Source of the DNA: Pseudomonadota bacterium
GTDB lineage: Bacteria > Pseudomonadota > Alphaproteobacteria > Rhizobiales > Beijerinckiaceae
Assembly: GCA_023422485.1 (NCBI GenBank)
Contig: JAGTAM010000047.1
Coordinates: 1-7,359 of the forward strand
DNA: 7,359 nt
Reading direction: 5' to 3'
A program made the position numbers and the translations under genes. This document shows, one piece after another, positions 5,293 through 7,359 of the stretch (positions within the stretch are counted from its first letter, which is position 1; the number at the start of each line of letters is the position of its first letter). The notes beneath the pieces are model-generated. The model had not been told where the DNA came from. It worked only from the letters and a program-made list of their open reading frames with translations, and did not search any database.

Positions 5293-5868
5293 ATGACCGA
5301 GCACCTCACCCCCGATCTTCATACCGTGATCCTCCCAGCCCTCTGCTGGAGCCGGCGGCAGCCCGACTTCTACGCGGTGACGCAGGATGTCTCCCGGGAG
5401 GGCATCAGCTTCCGCTCGGCGGCCGAGCCGGCGCTGGATGAGCGGATCACCTGCAGCATCCGTTACATCGGCCAGGTCGAGGCCCGCGTCGTCAGAACCG
5501 ACGACAAATCGTTCCTCGTCCGGCTCATCGCATCCCGGCAGCGGGCGGCCGAGGTCGCCCGCACTTTGCTGGCGCTGGGGCGCGAGCAGGAGCGCACCCT
5601 GCAGCCGGCGCGCGCGCATCCGCGGATCAGCCCGGATCGCAAGGACGTGCTCGTGACCCTTGAGGACGGGCGCGTCCTGCCGGGACGGCTGATCAACGTC
5701 TCGGCCTCCGGCGTAGCGCTGGCGCTCGACCACACATTGTCCGCCGGGGCAAGCATCACCATCGGCAGCACGGCGGCGCAGGTCGTGCGCATCTTCCGCG
5801 ACGGCATCGGCGCCGCCTTCGCCTTTCCCTTCGATCCGGGGCAGGTCCATGCCGGGATCCGGCTCTGA
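5293..5868 (+). CDS. Tandem PilZ-domain protein, probable c-di-GMP receptor
   Basis: PilZ domains bind cyclic di-GMP and pass the signal to motility, polysaccharide or other envelope machinery. The 191-residue soluble product appears to contain two. The first (about 8-85) has the D-x-S-x-x-G motif DVSREG at 32-37 but no R-x-x-x-R before it. The second (about 105-190) has both parts: R107-A-H-P-R111 and N135-V-S-A-S-G140, with about two dozen residues between as usual. So ligand binding probably rests on the second domain, while the first may be structural or a dimer partner. A charged linker (about 82-104, with REQER) joins them. The ATG at 5293 lacks a good ribosome site; an in-frame GTG at 5272, preceded by AAGG, would add seven residues and is a real alternative. 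The output partner is not evident from the neighbours; fliX nearby is only suggestive of motility. Confidence 0.82.
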   Translation: MTEHLTPDLHTVILPALCWSRRQPDFYAVTQDVSREGISFRSAAEPALDERITCSIRYIGQVEARVVRTDDKSFLVRLIASRQRAAEVARTLLALGREQERTLQPARAHPRISPDRKDVLVTLEDGRVLPGRLINVSASGVALALDHTLSAGASITIGSTAAQVVRIFRDGIGAAFAFPFDPGQVHAGIRL

Positions 5869-5873
5869 TCCGG
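5852..5873 (+). terminator. Possible intrinsic terminator overlapping the end of the PilZ gene
   Basis: CCGG-G-ATC (5852-5859) pairs with GATCCGG (5867-5873) as seven base pairs with one bulged G, around the seven-base loop CGGCTCT, and is followed by TTTCGGT. The stem spans the TGA stop at 5866-5868. The T-tail is short, so termination would be partial at best. Confidence 0.35.
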
Positions 5874-5976
5874 TTTCGGTCGCAAGGATCCGTCCCGGCC
5901 CTCCCCTCGCATCCCGGCCTCGGAAGGTCTAAGTCCCGGGCGAGCCCTGCCCGATGACGCGGCCGAAAGCCTGTCC

Positions 5977-7359
5977 GTGACCGACTACATCAAGAAGATC
6001 CTCTCTGCCCGCGTCTACGACGTGGCGATCGAGAGCCCCCTCGACCCGATGCCCCGCCTGACCAAGCGGCTCGGCCGCCCCGTTCTGCTCAAGCGCGAGG
6101 ATCTGCAGCCGGTCTTCTCGTTCAAGCTGCGCGGTGCCTACAACAAGATGGCCTCCCTGCCGCGGGAGCAGCTCGACCACGGCGTGATCTGCGCCTCGGC
6201 CGGCAACCACGCGCAGGGGGTGGCCCTCGGCGCGGCCAAGCTCGGCGTGCGCGCGGTGATCGTGATGCCGCGCACCACGCCCGCCATCAAGGTCGATGCC
6301 TGCCGGGCGCGAGGGGCCGAGGTTGTGTTGCACGGCGATGCCTTCGACGAGGCTCTGGCCGAGGCGCGGCGCCTGGAGGCGCAGTGGGGCCTGACCTTCC
6401 TCCATCCCTTTGACGATCCCGAGGTGATCGCCGGCCAGGGCACGATCGGCATGGAGATCCTGCACCAGCATACCGGCCCGATCGAGGCGATCTTCGTGCC
6501 GATCGGCGGCGGCGGGCTGGCCGCCGGGATCGCCACCTTCGTCAAGTACCTGCGCCCGGAGACCAAGGTGATCGGCGTGGAGCCGGACGACGCCGCCACC
6601 ATGGCCGAGGCGATCCGGGCGAACGACCGGGTCACGCTGCCGAGCGTCGGCCTGTTCGCCGACGGTGTCGCAGTGCGGCAGGCCGGCGAGGAGACCTTCC
6701 GCCTCTGCCGCGAGCATCTCGACGCGGTGATCACCGTCGATACCGACGCGATGTGCGCGGCGGTCAAGGACATCTTCGACGACACCCGCGCGATCTCCGA
6801 ACCGTCGGGCGCGCTGAGTCTCGCCGGCGCCAAGGCCTGGGCGGCCGACAATCCCGGCGCCGGGCCGTTGGTGGCGATCTCGTCGGGCGCCAACCTCAAC
6901 TTCGACCGTCTGCGCCACATCGCCGAGCGGGCGGAGATCGGCGAGGAGCGCGAGGTGCTGCTCGGCGTCACCATTCCCGAGCGGCCGGGTGCCTACCGCG
7001 CCTTCATCGGTGCCATGGGTCCCCGCGCGATCACCGAATTCAATTACCGCTACGCCAAGGGAAGCGAGGCGCGCATCTTCGTCGGCATCAATCTGCCCGG
7101 CGGAAAACCGGAGAAGCGCGATCTGATCGCGGCCCTGGAAAGTGCCGGCTACCGGGTCGCCGACATGAGCGACAACGAGATGGCCAAGGTCCATGTCCGC
7201 TACATGGTTGGCGGGCGCGCCTCGGGGCTCGTCGACGAGCGGCTCTACCGGTTCCAGTTCCCGGAGCGGCCGGGTGCGCTGATGAAGTTCCTGGAGGCCC
7301 TGGGCGACGGGTTCAACATCAGCCTGTTCCACTATCGCAACCACGGCGCCGATTACGGC
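5977..7359 (+). CDS. ilvA: Threonine ammonia-lyase, biosynthetic (IlvA), 3' end outside the window
   Basis: IlvA is the PLP-dependent enzyme that converts L-threonine to 2-oxobutanoate and ammonia, the first step of isoleucine synthesis, and is usually inhibited by isoleucine. The visible 461 residues hold the fold-type II catalytic domain: S48-F49-K50-L51-R52 with K50 as the Schiff-base lysine, ASAGNHAQG (73-81), the PLP phosphate loop GGGGLAAG (177-184) and SSGAN (302-306). Two C-terminal ACT-like regulatory domains follow: one at about 327-413 (GVTIPERPGAY) and a second starting near 422 (YRFQFPERPGALMKF), which the window edge cuts. The long form is about 500-515 residues, so roughly 40-55 residues are missing. 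The start is the GTG at 5977 (VTDYIKKIL). No in-frame ATG precedes it, and the family similarity begins here, although the ribosome site (GAAAG) is weak. Confidence 0.95.
   Translation, partial: MTDYIKKILSARVYDVAIESPLDPMPRLTKRLGRPVLLKREDLQPVFSFKLRGAYNKMASLPREQLDHGVICASAGNHAQGVALGAAKLGVRAVIVMPRTTPAIKVDACRARGAEVVLHGDAFDEALAEARRLEAQWGLTFLHPFDDPEVIAGQGTIGMEILHQHTGPIEAIFVPIGGGGLAAGIATFVKYLRPETKVIGVEPDDAATMAEAIRANDRVTLPSVGLFADGVAVRQAGEETFRLCREHLDAVITVDTDAMCAAVKDIFDDTRAISEPSGALSLAGAKAWAADNPGAGPLVAISSGANLNFDRLRHIAERAEIGEEREVLLGVTIPERPGAYRAFIGAMGPRAITEFNYRYAKGSEARIFVGINLPGGKPEKRDLIAALESAGYRVADMSDNEMAKVHVRYMVGGRASGLVDERLYRFQFPERPGALMKFLEALGDGFNISLFHYRNHGADYG

Noticed and set aside
5929..7344. A 471-codon open frame on the minus strand opposite ilvA
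   Set aside because: The translation is Asp/His/Arg/Gly-rich with no recognisable family. The plus-strand frame is unmistakably threonine ammonia-lyase through to the window edge.
1..7359. CRISPR arrays, tRNA or rRNA genes, insertion sequences, attachment sites
   Set aside because: Scanning by eye showed no regularly spaced repeats, no tRNA-like cloverleaf or rRNA sequence, and no transposase or integrase coding sequence.

Overview
The window looks like a chromosomal segment of a GC-rich alphaproteobacterium of the Hyphomicrobiales, most likely Methylobacterium/Methylorubrum or a close relative. This rests on a FliX flagellar assembly protein (an alphaproteobacterial family), a DksA that keeps only one of the four zinc-finger cysteines, a secreted protein with the GCG...CRPN motif typical of Methylobacterium-type genomes, a fragment of the alphaproteobacterial porin family, and very high G+C with strong third-position bias. 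The genus is an inference from remembered family distributions; no search was run.

Layout, left to right. (1) The 3' end of fliX (+) runs in from the left edge and meets a short secreted Tyr/Pro/Arg-rich protein gene (-) across a shared hairpin terminator. (2) A 364-nt divergent intergenic region follows. (3) A two-gene unit (+) comes next: an AlgI-like MBOAT O-acyltransferase, then, one base after its stop, a membrane-anchored protein with SGNH/GDSL-like motifs. (4) dksA (+) follows with its own plausible promoter and ends in a hairpin shared with a convergent gene. (5) Two genes on the minus strand: slyX, then a 108-codon secreted protein consisting only of the N-terminal motif region of an alphaproteobacterial porin. 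(6) A 454-nt, visibly less GC-rich divergent intergenic region holds several dyad symmetries and no convincing gene. (7) A tandem PilZ-domain protein (+). (8) ilvA (+), biosynthetic threonine ammonia-lyase, cut by the right edge in its second ACT-like domain.

How the genes work together. The MBOAT/SGNH pair is the clearest functional unit. By analogy with AlgI/AlgJ/AlgX and PatA/PatB it should transfer acyl groups across the inner membrane onto a surface polysaccharide or other envelope substrate, which is unknown. FliX and the PilZ protein point to motility and c-di-GMP control, DksA to stringent-response transcription control, and IlvA to isoleucine synthesis. They are neighbours, not an evident pathway.

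No mobile element, CRISPR array, tRNA or rRNA was seen. I found no clearly novel multi-gene system. The items most worth a second look are the MBOAT/SGNH pair, the stand-alone porin module, and the secreted repeat-tailed protein.
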